A stretch of 64,000 nt of DNA from Chryseobacterium oncorhynchi (GCF_002899895.1 NZ_PPEI02000003.1:310001-374000), one strand, 5' to 3'; shown: positions 1-9,748, counted from the stretch's first letter. Numbers and translations are program-made. Notes: generated by a model from the letters alone, not told the origin.

Positions 1-972
1 ATAGGGACTCCTTTCTACGCGGCGATTACTTATAGACCAATAGAGAAACTTACCGTAGGTCTTAGTGTAACAACTCCCTTTGGAAGTACAATCAAATGGC
101 CTGAAAACTGGGAAGGTAAAGAATTGGTACAGAAAATGGAACTGAAAAGTTTCTATTTCCAGCCAATGGTCTCTGTGAAACTTGCTCCTTGGGTATCTTT
201 TGGTGCCAGCTATATCTATGCAAGAGGAAAAGTAGATTGGGACAAAGCGGTAACGCAATTTGATGGTAAGGTTAATATTAATGATGAAAACGCAAGCGGA
301 CACGGATATGGATTTGGGTTCTATTTCAGACCCGATCCGAAATTAGACGTGAGTATTGCTTATCGTTCAGCAATAGATATGAAAGCTAAAAAAGGAACAG
401 CTACGTTCCAGTTCCCATCACAGTCTGTTTATACACAGTTGAAACTTAATGGAGCAGGACAGGATGGCTTCTCTGCAGTTCTTCCATTGGTGGAAGAATA
501 TACAATCGGTTTAACTTATAAACTGACGCCGAAATGGTTGGTTTCTGCAGACTTTAACTATCATGGATGGGAAAGATACAGTAAGCTTACTTTAGATTTC
601 GACAATGCTCCTATTGGGAATAATCCATCGGATGCAACTATTCTTACAAATCCTAAGAACTTCAAAAATTCCAAAACATTCAGATTGGGAACTCAATATG
701 CGTTCACAAATATGATTTACGGACGTTTGGGAGCTTATTATGATGAAGCGCCTTATACTACAGATAACTTTATTCCAGAAACACCTTCGTATGATACATA
801 TGTGATTACAGGAGGGGTAGGTTTCAAACTGAAGCAGTTCGGAATCGATGTTGCTGGAGGATATGCAATGCCTCAGTACAGAAAGGTAAACAATGTTAAC
901 ATAGGGCTTAACGGACAGTCAAAAGCAACAGCTTTCTACTTTGGTCTAGGTTTCTCTTATAATCCATTTTAA
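1..972 (+). CDS. OmpP1/FadL-family outer-membrane transporter, 3' part
   Basis: The reading frame is open from base 1, so the start and signal peptide lie outside the window; 323 residues remain. The protein has alternating beta-strand segments rich in aromatic and Gly residues (for example the GYGFGFYFRPDPKLDVSIAY stretch) and ends in Phe, the usual BAM recognition residue of outer-membrane barrels. The pattern fits the C-terminal two thirds of the OmpP1/FadL/TodX hydrophobic-compound transporters. Only 12 bp separate it from an SGNH-hydrolase lipoprotein, and this pairing suggests uptake of a lipid-like substrate that is hydrolysed nearby (inference). The family is fairly certain; the substrate is unknown. 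Confidence 0.85.
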   Translation: MGTPFYAAITYRPIEKLTVGLSVTTPFGSTIKWPENWEGKELVQKMELKSFYFQPMVSVKLAPWVSFGASYIYARGKVDWDKAVTQFDGKVNINDENASGHGYGFGFYFRPDPKLDVSIAYRSAIDMKAKKGTATFQFPSQSVYTQLKLNGAGQDGFSAVLPLVEEYTIGLTYKLTPKWLVSADFNYHGWERYSKLTLDFDNAPIGNNPSDATILTNPKNFKNSKTFRLGTQYAFTNMIYGRLGAYYDEAPYTTDNFIPETPSYDTYVITGGVGFKLKQFGIDVAGGYAMPQYRKVNNVNIGLNGQSKATAFYFGLGFSYNPF

Positions 973-984
973 TTTTAGAAGACT

Positions 985-2448
985 ATGAAAAAAATTATAA
1001 TATCGACAATTGCAGTTTCTGCACTTCTTTTTACAGTAACAAGCTGTAATACAGATTTCGATACGGATGTGAAAGATATCCAGGTAACAAAAGGTGATGC
1101 AGACTTTACTAAATATATTTCTTTAGGAAACTCATTGACTGCTGGTTATAGAGACGGTGCGCTTTATAGTAGTGGACAGAATGAGTCTTATCCAAGTATG
1201 ATTGCGGGACAAATGCAGTTCGCTGGTGGAGGAGTTTTTAAACAACCTATGATGCCTAATGATACCGGAGGTTTTACCAACTTGTTTAACCCAGTGACGG
1301 GAGATTTTGCAGGTAAATACGTGCTAAGTGTTGTGAGTGGTGCTTTAACTCCAGGTCCAACAGCTCCTGGTGCTGCATTAGATAATGTGTCTGCAGGAGG
1401 TCCTTACCAGAATATGGGAGTTCCGGGTGCAAGAGTGGCTCATTTAATCGCTCCGGGATATGGAAATCCTGCTGGTTTGGGAACTACGCCTGCTACAGCT
1501 AATCCATATTTCGTAAGATTCGCATCATCAACAACAACTTCAGTAGTAGAAGATGCATTGAAGCAGAATCCTACTTTTGTCTCTTTATGGATAGGAAACA
1601 ATGATGTTTTATTATATGCAACTTCAGGAGGTGCTGATCCAAATGTTCCGATTACACCGGTAGAAGGTGCTGTAGGAGTAGGATTTAGTAATACCTATGC
1701 TTATTTAGTAGATAAATTATTCCCGGCTGGAACCACAAGAAAAGGAGTTATTGCTAACATTCCAACAGTTACTAATGTTCCTTACTTTACAAGAGTTCCT
1801 GCTATGCCTCTTACAGGTTTGACGGATGCTCAAGTAACTCAGCTGAATTCAGGATATGCACAATATAATGCAGGATTACTTCAGGCTAAGACTCTGGGAG
1901 CTATCAACGATGCAGAATATCAGAAAAGATTAATTAAATTCACTGCAGGTGCAGCAGTTAATGGAGCTGTAATTGTAGACAAAGACCTGGTAGCAGTTCC
2001 TGGACTTCCAAAATACAGACAAACTACAACTAGAGATTTAATTCTTTTACCAGCAAGTAAAGTTCTTACTCCACAGGCTGGAGGGGGTACTTCAGTACCA
2101 TTAGAAGATAAACTTGTACTTACTGAAGCTGAGACTGCAAAAGTGCTTACTGCTACTGCAGGTTATAATGCTGCTATTAAAAAGGCTGCAGCAGACAAAG
2201 GTCTTGCTTTTGTAGATATGGATGCTAAAATGATGGAGTTGAATTCTAAATCAGGAATTGTTTGGGATGGTGTGAAATATACTGCAACTTTCGTTACAGG
2301 AGGAGCTTTCTCTCTTGATGGAGTTCACCTTACAGGTAGAGGATATGCTATTGTAGCCAACGAATTTATCAAAACAATTAATGGTAAATATAAGTCAACA
2401 TTACCACAGGTAGATCCGAACAAATATTCAGGAGTTAAATTCCCTTAA
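985..2448 (+). CDS. SGNH/GDSL-hydrolase lipoprotein
   Basis: This is a 487-residue protein with a lipoprotein signal peptide (hydrophobic residues 4-18, lipobox ending at Cys21). SGNH blocks are visible. GNSLT at 48-52 gives the probable nucleophile Ser50, the NMGVPGAR stretch supplies the block II Gly, GNND at 204-207 gives block III, and DGVHLTGRGY at 445-454 supplies Asp445 and His448. A long insertion between blocks III and V makes it larger than typical GDSL esterases. It directly follows the FadL-like gene and probably shares its transcript. A hairpin terminator follows. It is likely an envelope-anchored esterase or lipase; the substrate cannot be told from sequence. Confidence 0.85.
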   Translation: MKKIIISTIAVSALLFTVTSCNTDFDTDVKDIQVTKGDADFTKYISLGNSLTAGYRDGALYSSGQNESYPSMIAGQMQFAGGGVFKQPMMPNDTGGFTNLFNPVTGDFAGKYVLSVVSGALTPGPTAPGAALDNVSAGGPYQNMGVPGARVAHLIAPGYGNPAGLGTTPATANPYFVRFASSTTTSVVEDALKQNPTFVSLWIGNNDVLLYATSGGADPNVPITPVEGAVGVGFSNTYAYLVDKLFPAGTTRKGVIANIPTVTNVPYFTRVPAMPLTGLTDAQVTQLNSGYAQYNAGLLQAKTLGAINDAEYQKRLIKFTAGAAVNGAVIVDKDLVAVPGLPKYRQTTTRDLILLPASKVLTPQAGGGTSVPLEDKLVLTEAETAKVLTATAGYNAAIKKAAADKGLAFVDMDAKMMELNSKSGIVWDGVKYTATFVTGGAFSLDGVHLTGRGYAIVANEFIKTINGKYKSTLPQVDPNKYSGVKFP

Positions 2449-2471
2449 TAATTGATAAAATAAAAACTTAG

Positions 2472-2503
2472 AAACCACAGGAGTAATTCTTGTGGTTTTT
2501 TTT
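2472..2503 (+). terminator. Rho-independent terminator after the SGNH gene
   Basis: An 11-bp stem (AAACCACAGGA paired with TCTTGTGGTTT, one G-U) closes loop GTAAT and is followed by a T-run. It lies 23 bp after the SGNH stop. Its T-run abuts the -7 box of prs. Confidence 0.85.
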
Positions 2504-2511
2504 TAAATTTG
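2504..2511 (+). promoter_or_regulatory. -7 promoter box of prs
   Basis: TAAATTTG matches the Bacteroidota -7 consensus TAnnTTTG and lies 22 bp upstream of the prs ATG. No convincing TTG -33 element is placed at 19-21 bp; that position is occupied by the upstream terminator stem. Confidence 0.65.
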
Positions 2512-2533
2512 CAGAATCTTTTAAAAAGTAAAA

Positions 2534-3472
2534 ATGGCCGATCAGTTAAGTTATCTATTTTGTACAAGAACCAGCAGGGACTTGGCAGAGAAAATTGCCC
2601 AGAGTTATGGGAAAGAATTAGGGAAAATCAACTTTCAGGAGTTCAGCGACGGGGAATTTGAGCCTGTTTTGGACGAATCTGTAAGAGGGGGCAGAGTTTT
2701 CCTAATTGGATCTACGTTCCCGCCTGCAGACAATCTTTTAGAACTTCTTCTAATGATTGATGCAGCAAAAAGAGCTTCTGCAAAGAGCATTACCGTTGTA
2801 ATCCCTTACTTCGGGCTTGCCAGACAGGACAGAAAAGACAAACCAAGAGCGCCGATCGGTGCTAAGTTAGTTGCTAACCTTCTTACAGCAGCGGGAGCAA
2901 CAAGAGTGATGACAATGGATCTGCACGCAGATCAGATTCAAGGATTTTTTGAAATTCCGGTAGATCATCTTTATGCTTCTTCGATTTTTGTTGATTATAT
3001 CAAATCCTTAAATCTTGACAACCTTACTATTGCTTCTCCGGATATGGGGGGTGCAAAAAGAGCAAAAAACTATGCAGGTCACCTAGGTGCAGAAGTAGTA
3101 ATTGCTTATAAGGAAAGAAAAAAGGCAAACGTTGTAGAAGAGATGTTCCTTATCGGGGATGTAACAGGTAAAAATGTAATCCTTATTGATGACATGATTG
3201 ATACTGCAGGAACGCTTTGCAAGGCGGCAGATATCTTGATGGAGAAAGGAGCAAAAACAGTGAGAGCAATGGCTACTCACGGAGTACTTTCAGGAAAAGC
3301 TTACGAGAATATTGAGAACTCAAAACTTTTGGAAGTTATTGTAACTGACTCAATTCCTGTTAAAAATAATTTGTCATCTAAAATAAAAGTGCTATCTTGC
3401 GCCCCGTTATTTGCCGATGTTATGACAATGGTTCATGAGCATAGATCAATTAGCAGCAAGTTTGTTATTTAA
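2534..3472 (+). CDS. prs: Ribose-phosphate pyrophosphokinase
   Basis: This 312-residue protein makes PRPP from ribose-5-phosphate and ATP, for purine, pyrimidine, His and Trp synthesis in the cytosol. The class I PRPP synthetase signature is intact: an N-terminal FSDGE at about 37-41, the ATP-binding flexible loop PYFGLARQDRK at 91-101, DLHADQ at 129-134, and the PRPP loop LIDDMIDTAGT at 217-227. The length is normal for the family. The start is the ATG following a clear -7 box. The rplY gene follows after 56 bp with no terminator between, so the two may share a transcript, an arrangement I recall as common in Bacteroidota. Confidence 0.97.
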   Translation: MADQLSYLFCTRTSRDLAEKIAQSYGKELGKINFQEFSDGEFEPVLDESVRGGRVFLIGSTFPPADNLLELLLMIDAAKRASAKSITVVIPYFGLARQDRKDKPRAPIGAKLVANLLTAAGATRVMTMDLHADQIQGFFEIPVDHLYASSIFVDYIKSLNLDNLTIASPDMGGAKRAKNYAGHLGAEVVIAYKERKKANVVEEMFLIGDVTGKNVILIDDMIDTAGTLCKAADILMEKGAKTVRAMATHGVLSGKAYENIENSKLLEVIVTDSIPVKNNLSSKIKVLSCAPLFADVMTMVHEHRSISSKFVI

Positions 3473-3528
3473 TTGATTTTTAGCGAATTACAAAACAAAA
3501 TTAGAACAATTTTTTAAATTTTTTATAA

Positions 3529-4182
3529 ATGAAATCTATTACAATTCAAGGTACAAAAAGAGAAAGCGTGGGCAAAAAGTCTACAAAAGCTTTACGTGAT
3601 GCTGAATTAGTTCCTTGTGTTGTTTATGGAGGTGGTGCACCATTGAACTTCTCTGCTGAAGAGAGAGCTTTCAAAGGGTTAGTATACACTCCTGAAGCAC
3701 ACACGGTATCTATTGAAGTTGATGGTCAAACAATTCCAGCAGTTCTTCAAGATATTCAGTTCCACCCAATTACGGACAAAATTCTTCACGCAGACTTCTA
3801 TCAATTATCTGACGATAAGCCAGTTGTTATGGAAGTTCCTGTAAGAATCACTGGACGTTCTAAAGGTGTTGTAGCTGGTGGTGTTTTACGTCAGTCTTTC
3901 AGAAAACTAAAAGTAAAAGCTATTCCTGCTAACTTGCCAGATGAGATCGTTGTAGATGTTACTCCATTAAGAATCGGTAACAAACTTTACATCGGTGGTA
4001 TCAAAACAACAGGATATACTTTCGTTCACCCAGACAATGCAGTAGTAGTTGCTGTTAAGATGTCTAGAAATGCAATGAAAGGTGGTGCTGCTGCAATGGA
4101 TGAAGAAGATGAAGAAGAAGCTGAAGAAGTTGCTACTCAATCTCCTGATGTTCCAACAACAGAAGAAAAATCTGCAGAATAA
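3529..4182 (+). CDS. rplY: 50S ribosomal protein L25/general stress protein Ctc
   Basis: This 217-residue protein is the long, two-domain form of bL25 (TL5/Ctc), which binds 5S rRNA. The N-terminal L25 barrel covers about residues 1-90 and includes the [24 protein letters not shown] region. A C-terminal beta domain follows to about 180. The tail from about 185 is strongly acidic ([10 protein letters not shown]) and low-complexity, as is usual in Flavobacteriia. It lies downstream of prs and ends before a strong terminator. Confidence 0.95.
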   Translation: MKSITIQGTKRESVGKKSTKALRDAELVPCVVYGGGAPLNFSAEERAFKGLVYTPEAHTVSIEVDGQTIPAVLQDIQFHPITDKILHADFYQLSDDKPVVMEVPVRITGRSKGVVAGGVLRQSFRKLKVKAIPANLPDEIVVDVTPLRIGNKLYIGGIKTTGYTFVHPDNAVVVAVKMSRNAMKGGAAAMDEEDEEEAEEVATQSPDVPTTEEKSAE

Positions 4183-4206
4183 GACTTACTTATTGAAACA
4201 ATATAA

Positions 4207-4237
4207 AACCTGTCAATTTATTGGCAGGTTTTTTTTT
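4207..4237 (+). terminator. Terminator of the prs-rplY unit
   Basis: A 10-bp stem, AACCTGTCAA with TTGGCAGGTT (one G-U), closes a 4-nt loop and is followed by seven further T. It lies 25 bp after the rplY stop. Confidence 0.9.
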
Positions 4238-4348
4238 GTTGTGTAAAAGAGAAAAAAGATAAGCGATATAATCAAATTTAGGCTATCGCTTTACAGCTTT
4301 ATCTATTTTCTTTGTCTCCAATCATCGAGTATTTCTATGAGCTGACAA

Positions 4349-4370
4349 GTATCAGTACCCATCCTGATAC
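4349..4370. promoter_or_regulatory. Dyad upstream of the sufS promoter
   Basis: GTATCAG (4349-4355) and CTGATAC (4364-4370) are perfect 7-bp inverted arms with an 8-bp spacer. The dyad ends 21 bp before the TAAATTTG box of sufS, so it covers the -33 region and could be a regulator site. The regulator is unknown. Confidence 0.4.
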
Positions 4371-4391
4371 CTCCTTTAAGAAAAAAAGCCG

Positions 4392-4399
4392 TAAATTTG
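4392..4399 (+). promoter_or_regulatory. -7 promoter box of sufS
   Basis: TAAATTTG matches TAnnTTTG, 42 bp upstream of the sufS ATG, just downstream of an inverted repeat. Confidence 0.6.
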
Positions 4400-4441
4400 A
4401 AGAGTTCTAAATAAGAACGTTTTAATTTAAAAAATAAATAA

Positions 4442-5662
4442 ATGTTTGACATTCAGGAAATAAGAAGCCAGTTTTCTATATTGGACAGAGAAGTGAATGG
4501 TAAGCCGTTGGTTTATCTAGACAATGCAGCTACATCTCAAAAGCCAAATTCGGTTTTAGAATTCTGTCACGCATATTATACAGAACTTAATGCTAATGTT
4601 CACAGAGGAATTCATACGTTAAGCCAATTGGCAACAGAAGAAATGGAGCTTTCCAGAAGAAAGATTCAGAAATTCATCAATGCTGAACATGATTTTGAAG
4701 TAATCTTTACAAAAGGAACAACAGAAGGGTTGAACCTCATCGCTTATATTTTAACACAAAAATTACAAAAAGACGATGAGATCATTATTTCATATCTGGA
4801 ACATCACTCCAATATTGTTCCTTGGCAAATGCTTTGTGAAAGAACAGGAGCAAAACTTCGTGTAATTCCTATTGATGAAAATGGAATTCTGCAGTTGGAT
4901 TATCTTGATCAATTCTTAAGTGAGAAAACAAAGGTTGTTTCTGTAAATCAGGTTTCCAATGCATTAGGAATTGTAAACCCTATTGAAGAAATTATTGCAA
5001 GAACGAGAAAGAATACAGATGCTTATATTGTTATTGATGGTGCTCAGTCTGCTCCGCATTTCAATATTGATGTTCAGAAGCTGGATTGTGATTTCTTTGT
5101 TTTTTCAGGACATAAAATGTATGCTCCAATGGGAACGGGTATTTTATACGGAAAACGTGAAATATTAGAAGCTTTACCGCCATTCCACGGAGGAGGAGAG
5201 ATGATTGCAACATGTTCTTTTGATGGAACAACCTATGCGGGCCTTCCATTTAAGTATGAAGCGGGAACTCCTAATGTAGGCGGAAATATCGCTTTAGGAG
5301 CAGCAGTTGATTTTATGGAAAGAATTGGACGTCAGAATATCCAGAATCATGAAAATGCTTTGCTGGAATATGCTCAAAGACAGCTATTAGAATTAGAGGG
5401 TATTAAAATCTATGGTGAAAAGGCTCATAGAACAGGAGTTGTATCCTTTAATCTTGAGGGAGTTGGGATTTCGTCTGATGTGGGAATGATTTTGGATAAA
5501 ATGGGTATTGCTGTAAGAACAGGGCACCACTGTACACAGCCAATCATGGACTTTTTTAATATTGCAGGAACGGTAAGAGCGAGTTTTGCAGTATATAATA
5601 CCTTTGAAGAAATTGATATTTTAGTTGAGGGAGTTAAAAAAGCACAACGAATGCTGAGCTAG
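4442..5662 (+). CDS. sufS: Cysteine desulfurase, SufS type
   Basis: This 406-residue PLP enzyme mobilises sulfur from cysteine for Fe-S cluster assembly. The class V aminotransferase fold is recognisable. HHSN at 121-124 stacks on PLP, FSGHKMYAPMG carries the Schiff-base Lys225, and RTGHHCTQP carries the persulfide Cys364 in the short, SufS-type C-terminal loop. RASFAVYNTFEEID near the end is also typical of group II enzymes. The other suf genes are not adjacent: the next gene is convergent hemE. It has its own promoter and a shared bidirectional terminator. The assignment is confident; NifS/CsdA are the nearest alternatives. Confidence 0.95.
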   Translation: MFDIQEIRSQFSILDREVNGKPLVYLDNAATSQKPNSVLEFCHAYYTELNANVHRGIHTLSQLATEEMELSRRKIQKFINAEHDFEVIFTKGTTEGLNLIAYILTQKLQKDDEIIISYLEHHSNIVPWQMLCERTGAKLRVIPIDENGILQLDYLDQFLSEKTKVVSVNQVSNALGIVNPIEEIIARTRKNTDAYIVIDGAQSAPHFNIDVQKLDCDFFVFSGHKMYAPMGTGILYGKREILEALPPFHGGGEMIATCSFDGTTYAGLPFKYEAGTPNVGGNIALGAAVDFMERIGRQNIQNHENALLEYAQRQLLELEGIKIYGEKAHRTGVVSFNLEGVGISSDVGMILDKMGIAVRTGHHCTQPIMDFFNIAGTVRASFAVYNTFEEIDILVEGVKKAQRMLS

Positions 5663-5687
5663 TAATTAACAAATAAATAAAATATAA

Positions 5688-5718
5688 AAAGCCCTGTCAG
5701 TAATGATAGGGCTTTATT
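5688..5718. terminator. Bidirectional terminator between sufS and hemE
   Basis: AAAGCCCTGTCA and TGATAGGGCTTT form a 12-bp stem with one wobble pair and a 4-nt loop. A/T tracts flank both sides, so it can serve the convergent genes on both strands. Confidence 0.85.
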
Positions 5719-5756
5719 ATGATCTTAAACTTTCAAGGTGAAAGTTAATTTTGTTT

Positions 5757-6788
5757 TTAAAGATTGGGCTTCCAATCAACAACTGCTCTGATGAATGCTT
5801 CAGCATTTTCAACAGGAACATTTGGTAGGATTCCGTGTCCAAGGTTTGCAATATACCTGTCCTTTCCGAAACGATTAATCATTTCATTTACCATTTTTTT
5901 GATGGTTTCAGGTGTTGAATGTAATCTCGCAGGATCAAAGTTACCTTGTAAAGTCATGGTGTGGTTAGTCAAAGTTCTGGCAAGTTCTGGCTTAATAGTC
6001 CAGTCAACACCAAGAGCAGAAACCTTAGACATTGTCATCTCTTCCAATGCAAACCAACATCCTTTTCCAAATACTACAACATGAGTAAGAGGGCTTAGTG
6101 CTTCAACGATCTGATTGATGTACTGCCAAGAGAACTCCTGATAATCAGTTGGAGAAAGCATTCCTCCCCAAGAATCAAATATCTGTACGGCAGAAACTCC
6201 TTTTTCTACTTTTCTCTTTAAATAAGCAATAGTAGTATCTGTAATCTTTTGAAGTAGTAAATGAGCTGCTTCAGGCTGCTGGAAACAGAATGACTTTGCA
6301 ATATCAAAAGCCTTGCTTCCTTTTCCTTCTACACAATAGCACAGAATCGTCCAAGGAGAACCTGCGAAACCGATCAATGGAATGTCATTGTCTAATTTAA
6401 GAAGAGTGAGTTCAATAGCATCAAAAACGTATCCTAAAGTGTCATTCACATCCGGAGTTTCAATATTTTGAACCTGTTCCATTGTTCTGATTGGAGTATC
6501 CAACCACGGTCCAACAGATTCTTTCATTTTGAAATCAATCCCCATTGCCTGTGGAACTACCAAAATATCTGAAAACAGAATCGCAGCATCCAAAGGAAAT
6601 CTGCGGATAGGCTGCATAGTAATCTCAGCAGCAAGTTCAGGGGTCTGACATCTTGTAAAGAAATCATACTTATCTCTTAAGGCAATGAATTCCGGCAGAT
6701 ATCTTCCAGCCTGCCTCATCATCCAGACAGGAGGTCTTTCAACGGTTTCTCCGCGAAGTGCTTTTAAATATAGGTCGTTTTTTATCAT
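5757..6788 (-). CDS. hemE: Uroporphyrinogen decarboxylase
   Basis: This 343-residue cytosolic enzyme converts uroporphyrinogen III to coproporphyrinogen III. Signature motifs are present: RQAGRYLPE at 25-33, binding substrate carboxylates, and LFSDILV with the conserved Asp74. The conserved GNFDPARL segment and the HG-containing C-terminus (LGHGILP) are also visible. It is the last gene of the hemA-hemC-hemD-hemE run, 45 bp after hemD, and ends at the terminator shared with sufS. Confidence 0.97.
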   Translation of the reverse strand: MIKNDLYLKALRGETVERPPVWMMRQAGRYLPEFIALRDKYDFFTRCQTPELAAEITMQPIRRFPLDAAILFSDILVVPQAMGIDFKMKESVGPWLDTPIRTMEQVQNIETPDVNDTLGYVFDAIELTLLKLDNDIPLIGFAGSPWTILCYCVEGKGSKAFDIAKSFCFQQPEAAHLLLQKITDTTIAYLKRKVEKGVSAVQIFDSWGGMLSPTDYQEFSWQYINQIVEALSPLTHVVVFGKGCWFALEEMTMSKVSALGVDWTIKPELARTLTNHTMTLQGNFDPARLHSTPETIKKMVNEMINRFGKDRYIANLGHGILPNVPVENAEAFIRAVVDWKPNL

Positions 6789-6833
6789 AATCTATTTAAA
6801 CTAATATTACCTTCCAATTCGGTAACAAATATT

Positions 6834-7517
6834 TTAAAATTTCTCTCCCATTTCGTTCCTGATCAACTCAAAAATTGAGGTCAGTGTATTTTCTTCGGAA
6901 GTAAAAATTCTTTCTTGAGTGTAATTCCTCAATTCCCCGGATGTAGTTTCTCCAATCGAAAACAGTTTCATATCCTTTAGGGAATTTTGCTTTGCAAAAC
7001 TACGAACTCCGCTTGGACTAAAAAATACTGCAGCATGATATTTTTCAGGTATTAACGGATTGGTTTCCTCCGTGTTGTAGATCGTAATTTTTTTATACTT
7101 AATATTTTGTAGAGGAAGATCGTTGTCTAAAACATTAATGGCAAGATTGCCACAGAAATGAAGAAACTGTTCATGCTGGCAGTTCCCGATAATAAATCTG
7201 GATAACATTTCAGCATTTTTCAATACTTTGAACGTTCCAAATCCATTTTTCCTTAAAGCCCTCTTGGTTTTTTCACCAACGCAGTAAATCTTATTGTAAT
7301 TTTTTGCCGTAAAATCTTCATTGGGCTTAAAGCGATTTTTGAAAAACGCAGCCACACCATTCACACTGGTAAAAATCAGGGAATAGTTTTTAAGATCAAA
7401 AGGACTAATTATAATAGGTTTGGTCTTGATTACCTCAACACAATCAACCGAAATATCCCCTCCTAATTCTTTGGATATAATCAATTGGTCTATATTTTTG
7501 GTAAATAAGATTTTCAT
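6834..7517 (-). CDS. hemD: Uroporphyrinogen-III synthase
   Basis: This 227-residue protein has the two-domain HemD layout with low overall conservation, as is normal for this enzyme. Visible landmarks are LIFTSVNGVAAFF at about 50-62, KIYCVGEKTKRAL and, in the second half, AAVFFSPSGVRSF followed by FSIGETTSGEL. It cyclises hydroxymethylbilane with inversion of ring D. It sits between hemC (52 bp upstream) and hemE (45 bp downstream) in one transcription unit, which supports the assignment more than sequence alone would. Confidence 0.9.
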   Translation of the reverse strand: MKILFTKNIDQLIISKELGGDISVDCVEVIKTKPIIISPFDLKNYSLIFTSVNGVAAFFKNRFKPNEDFTAKNYNKIYCVGEKTKRALRKNGFGTFKVLKNAEMLSRFIIGNCQHEQFLHFCGNLAINVLDNDLPLQNIKYKKITIYNTEETNPLIPEKYHAAVFFSPSGVRSFAKQNSLKDMKLFSIGETTSGELRNYTQERIFTSEENTLTSIFELIRNEMGEKF

Positions 7518-7569
7518 ATTTCTGCTAAGTAAAGATGAATGGGACGCTAAAGGAAGTTTAAAATAATCT

Positions 7570-8478
7570 TTAGATCTGGCTTTTAATTTCTGCCATTAAT
7601 TCTTTTCCACCGTTTTCCAGGACAACTTTTGCAAATTTTTCACCAAAGTTCTCTGATGAATTGTATTCAAAATTCTCATCAATGGCGATGCAATTTTTAC
7701 CATCCAGAGAACATAATGCTGCCGTAAAACGGATCTGATCCCCGATGATTTCTGCAAATGCCCCAATAGGTGCTGTACAACCTCCTTCTAATGTACTTAG
7801 AAAATTTCTTTCCATTTCTACACAGATTTGAGTAGGCTCATGGTTGATTTGTCTTAGAATTTCATTGATCTCCGGCTTGTCGGAATGTCCTGCAACAGCA
7901 ATCACACCCTGCGATGGAGCTGGGATCATTATCGGAAGCATTTCGTAATCAATTTCCATTTTCATCCTTTTGATTCCTGCCAAAGATAGAATGGTAGCAT
8001 CAAAATTTCCATCTTCAAGCTTTTGAAGACGGGTTTGAATATTTCCACGAATGTCTGAGAACTCCGTGGTAGGGTAATGTCTTAACCAGAATGCTCTTCT
8101 TCTCAAGCTGCTGGTTGCCAGTTTCAGCTCATGAAACTCTTTATTTCTTGCAGACTCCTTTCTGATTAGGATGTCCTGAGGAAAATCTCTTTCCAGATAA
8201 GCAATCATCTCAATGTTCTGAGGTAACTGAGTAGGGACGTCTTTTAAAGAATGAACGGCAATGTCTATTTCGTCGTTGAGTAATGCAACATCAAGATCTC
8301 TTGTGAAAACACCGGTGATTCCCAGTGAATACAGTGGCTGATTAAGGTTCTTATCGCCAGAAGAAACGATAGGAACAATCTCCGTTAAAAAATTATTGTT
8401 CTGAAGGTGCCTCGCAACCTCTCTTGCCTGCCAAAGTGCAAGTGCGGAATTTCTTGTTCCGATTCTAATGCTTTTCAT
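7570..8478 (-). CDS. hemC: Hydroxymethylbilane synthase (porphobilinogen deaminase)
   Basis: The protein is 302 residues from the ATG at 8478 (MKSIRIGTRNSALALWQ), which matches the usual family N-terminus; an in-frame ATG eight codons upstream gives an atypical extension. It polymerises four porphobilinogens. The dipyrromethane cofactor Cys is in EGGCTAPIGAFAE (about Cys234). The conserved Arg-rich SLRRRAFWLRHYP and the HSLKDVPTQLP loop with its catalytic Asp are present. The start overlaps the hemA stop by 14 bp, which suggests translational coupling. Confidence 0.96.
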   Translation of the reverse strand: MKSIRIGTRNSALALWQAREVARHLQNNNFLTEIVPIVSSGDKNLNQPLYSLGITGVFTRDLDVALLNDEIDIAVHSLKDVPTQLPQNIEMIAYLERDFPQDILIRKESARNKEFHELKLATSSLRRRAFWLRHYPTTEFSDIRGNIQTRLQKLEDGNFDATILSLAGIKRMKMEIDYEMLPIMIPAPSQGVIAVAGHSDKPEINEILRQINHEPTQICVEMERNFLSTLEGGCTAPIGAFAEIIGDQIRFTAALCSLDGKNCIAIDENFEYNSSENFGEKFAKVVLENGGKELMAEIKSQI

Positions 8479-9739
8479 GGAATTCGTTGTTTGGTTGTTC
8501 AACTAATATTTCGTGCATTAATTTACTAATTTCTTCGGCTTTTAAAGGATTGTCGATGATATATTTTGCAAAACGGTTGGTGATCTTCTGGATCATTTTA
8601 TCCGAAAGCTCCATATCCGTAATGTCTATATATTTATTCTTCTTATAGAAATTATGCATCTCATTGCGTTCCATGTTCTTTAAAACAGCCTTGAAATGAT
8701 GAATATTAGGTGCCAGTTTTCTCTTTTTTTCCCACTCAATGAAGTCTTTCATCAATTCCTTGATGATCTTTTCAGCTTTTGGAATTTCTTTTTCCCGCTG
8801 TTGGATCGTTTCTTGGATTTGTTTTGAAAGTTCATCAACATCAATTAAGGTTACATTTTCATTTTCCGTTACATTTTTTTCAACGTTATGCGGAATGGAA
8901 AGGTCAATAACTAATGTCTCCTTTCCATTAGGGAAATGAGATTGGTTGATAATCGGGTGTTTGGCCCCGGTTGCCACGATGAGGATATCAGTATTTTTTA
9001 ATTCCTTGTCAAAATCAGAATAATCAACATGAGGAATATTATATTTCTGGGAAATCTTTTCAGCTTTCTCCTGAGTTCTGTTTGCTATTTTAATTTTAGG
9101 TTGGAAGACATGTTTTACCAGATTCTCAACGGTATTTTGTCCAATTTCACCTACTCCTAAAAGAAGAATGTTCTTTTCAGCAATTCTCTTTTGGCTATTT
9201 AAAATATAATGTACTGCTGCATAGGAAACAGAAGCAGCACCATTAGAAATGCCGGTTTCATTTTTAATTCTTTTCGAAATCTGAATAGCTGCATTAATTG
9301 CTCTCTCCAGGTACGGATTAGAATTTTGTCTCTCTTTTTTGAAACGGCTGTATGCTTTTTTTATCTGACCGATAATTTCAAAATCTCCGATAATCTGGCT
9401 TTCAAGACCAGCAGCTACTCTGAAAAGGTGTATTAATGCCTCTTCTTTAGTGAGAATATTAGCAAACTGAAGAAAATCCGTGATGTTAACTCCGATGGTT
9501 TTGCAATATTCTTCTGCCACTAAAAGATAATTGGGAGAAGTAGTGTAAATTTCAGTCCTGTTACATGTGGAGACCACAAATGCATCCCCAAGATCTTCCT
9601 GATGGACCCGGGAAACGAAGTTCTTGATGTTTTCATCAAAGAATGCAAACTTTCCTCTCGTTTCTACATCGGCCTTTTCATAGCTGATGGAAAGCACGGC
9701 AAAATTCGATGTTCGATGGATGTTGGAATACTGTAACAT
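8465..9739 (-). CDS. hemA: Glutamyl-tRNA reductase
   Basis: The 424-residue protein starts at the ATG at 9739; a TTG four codons upstream (9751) lies inside the promoter box and is rejected. It reduces Glu-tRNA(Glu) to glutamate-1-semialdehyde, the first step of C5 haem synthesis. VVSTCNRTEIY carries the catalytic Cys59. The NADPH domain has LLLGVGEIGQNTVENL near the middle, and a long helical C-terminal dimerisation region follows. It is first in the hemACDE unit. Its -7 box ends only 9 bp before the ATG, so the mRNA is probably almost leaderless. Confidence 0.96.
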   Translation of the reverse strand: MLQYSNIHRTSNFAVLSISYEKADVETRGKFAFFDENIKNFVSRVHQEDLGDAFVVSTCNRTEIYTTSPNYLLVAEEYCKTIGVNITDFLQFANILTKEEALIHLFRVAAGLESQIIGDFEIIGQIKKAYSRFKKERQNSNPYLERAINAAIQISKRIKNETGISNGAASVSYAAVHYILNSQKRIAEKNILLLGVGEIGQNTVENLVKHVFQPKIKIANRTQEKAEKISQKYNIPHVDYSDFDKELKNTDILIVATGAKHPIINQSHFPNGKETLVIDLSIPHNVEKNVTENENVTLIDVDELSKQIQETIQQREKEIPKAEKIIKELMKDFIEWEKKRKLAPNIHHFKAVLKNMERNEMHNFYKKNKYIDITDMELSDKMIQKITNRFAKYIIDNPLKAEEISKLMHEILVEQPNNEFHEKH

Positions 9740-9748
9740 AAGCAGTCG

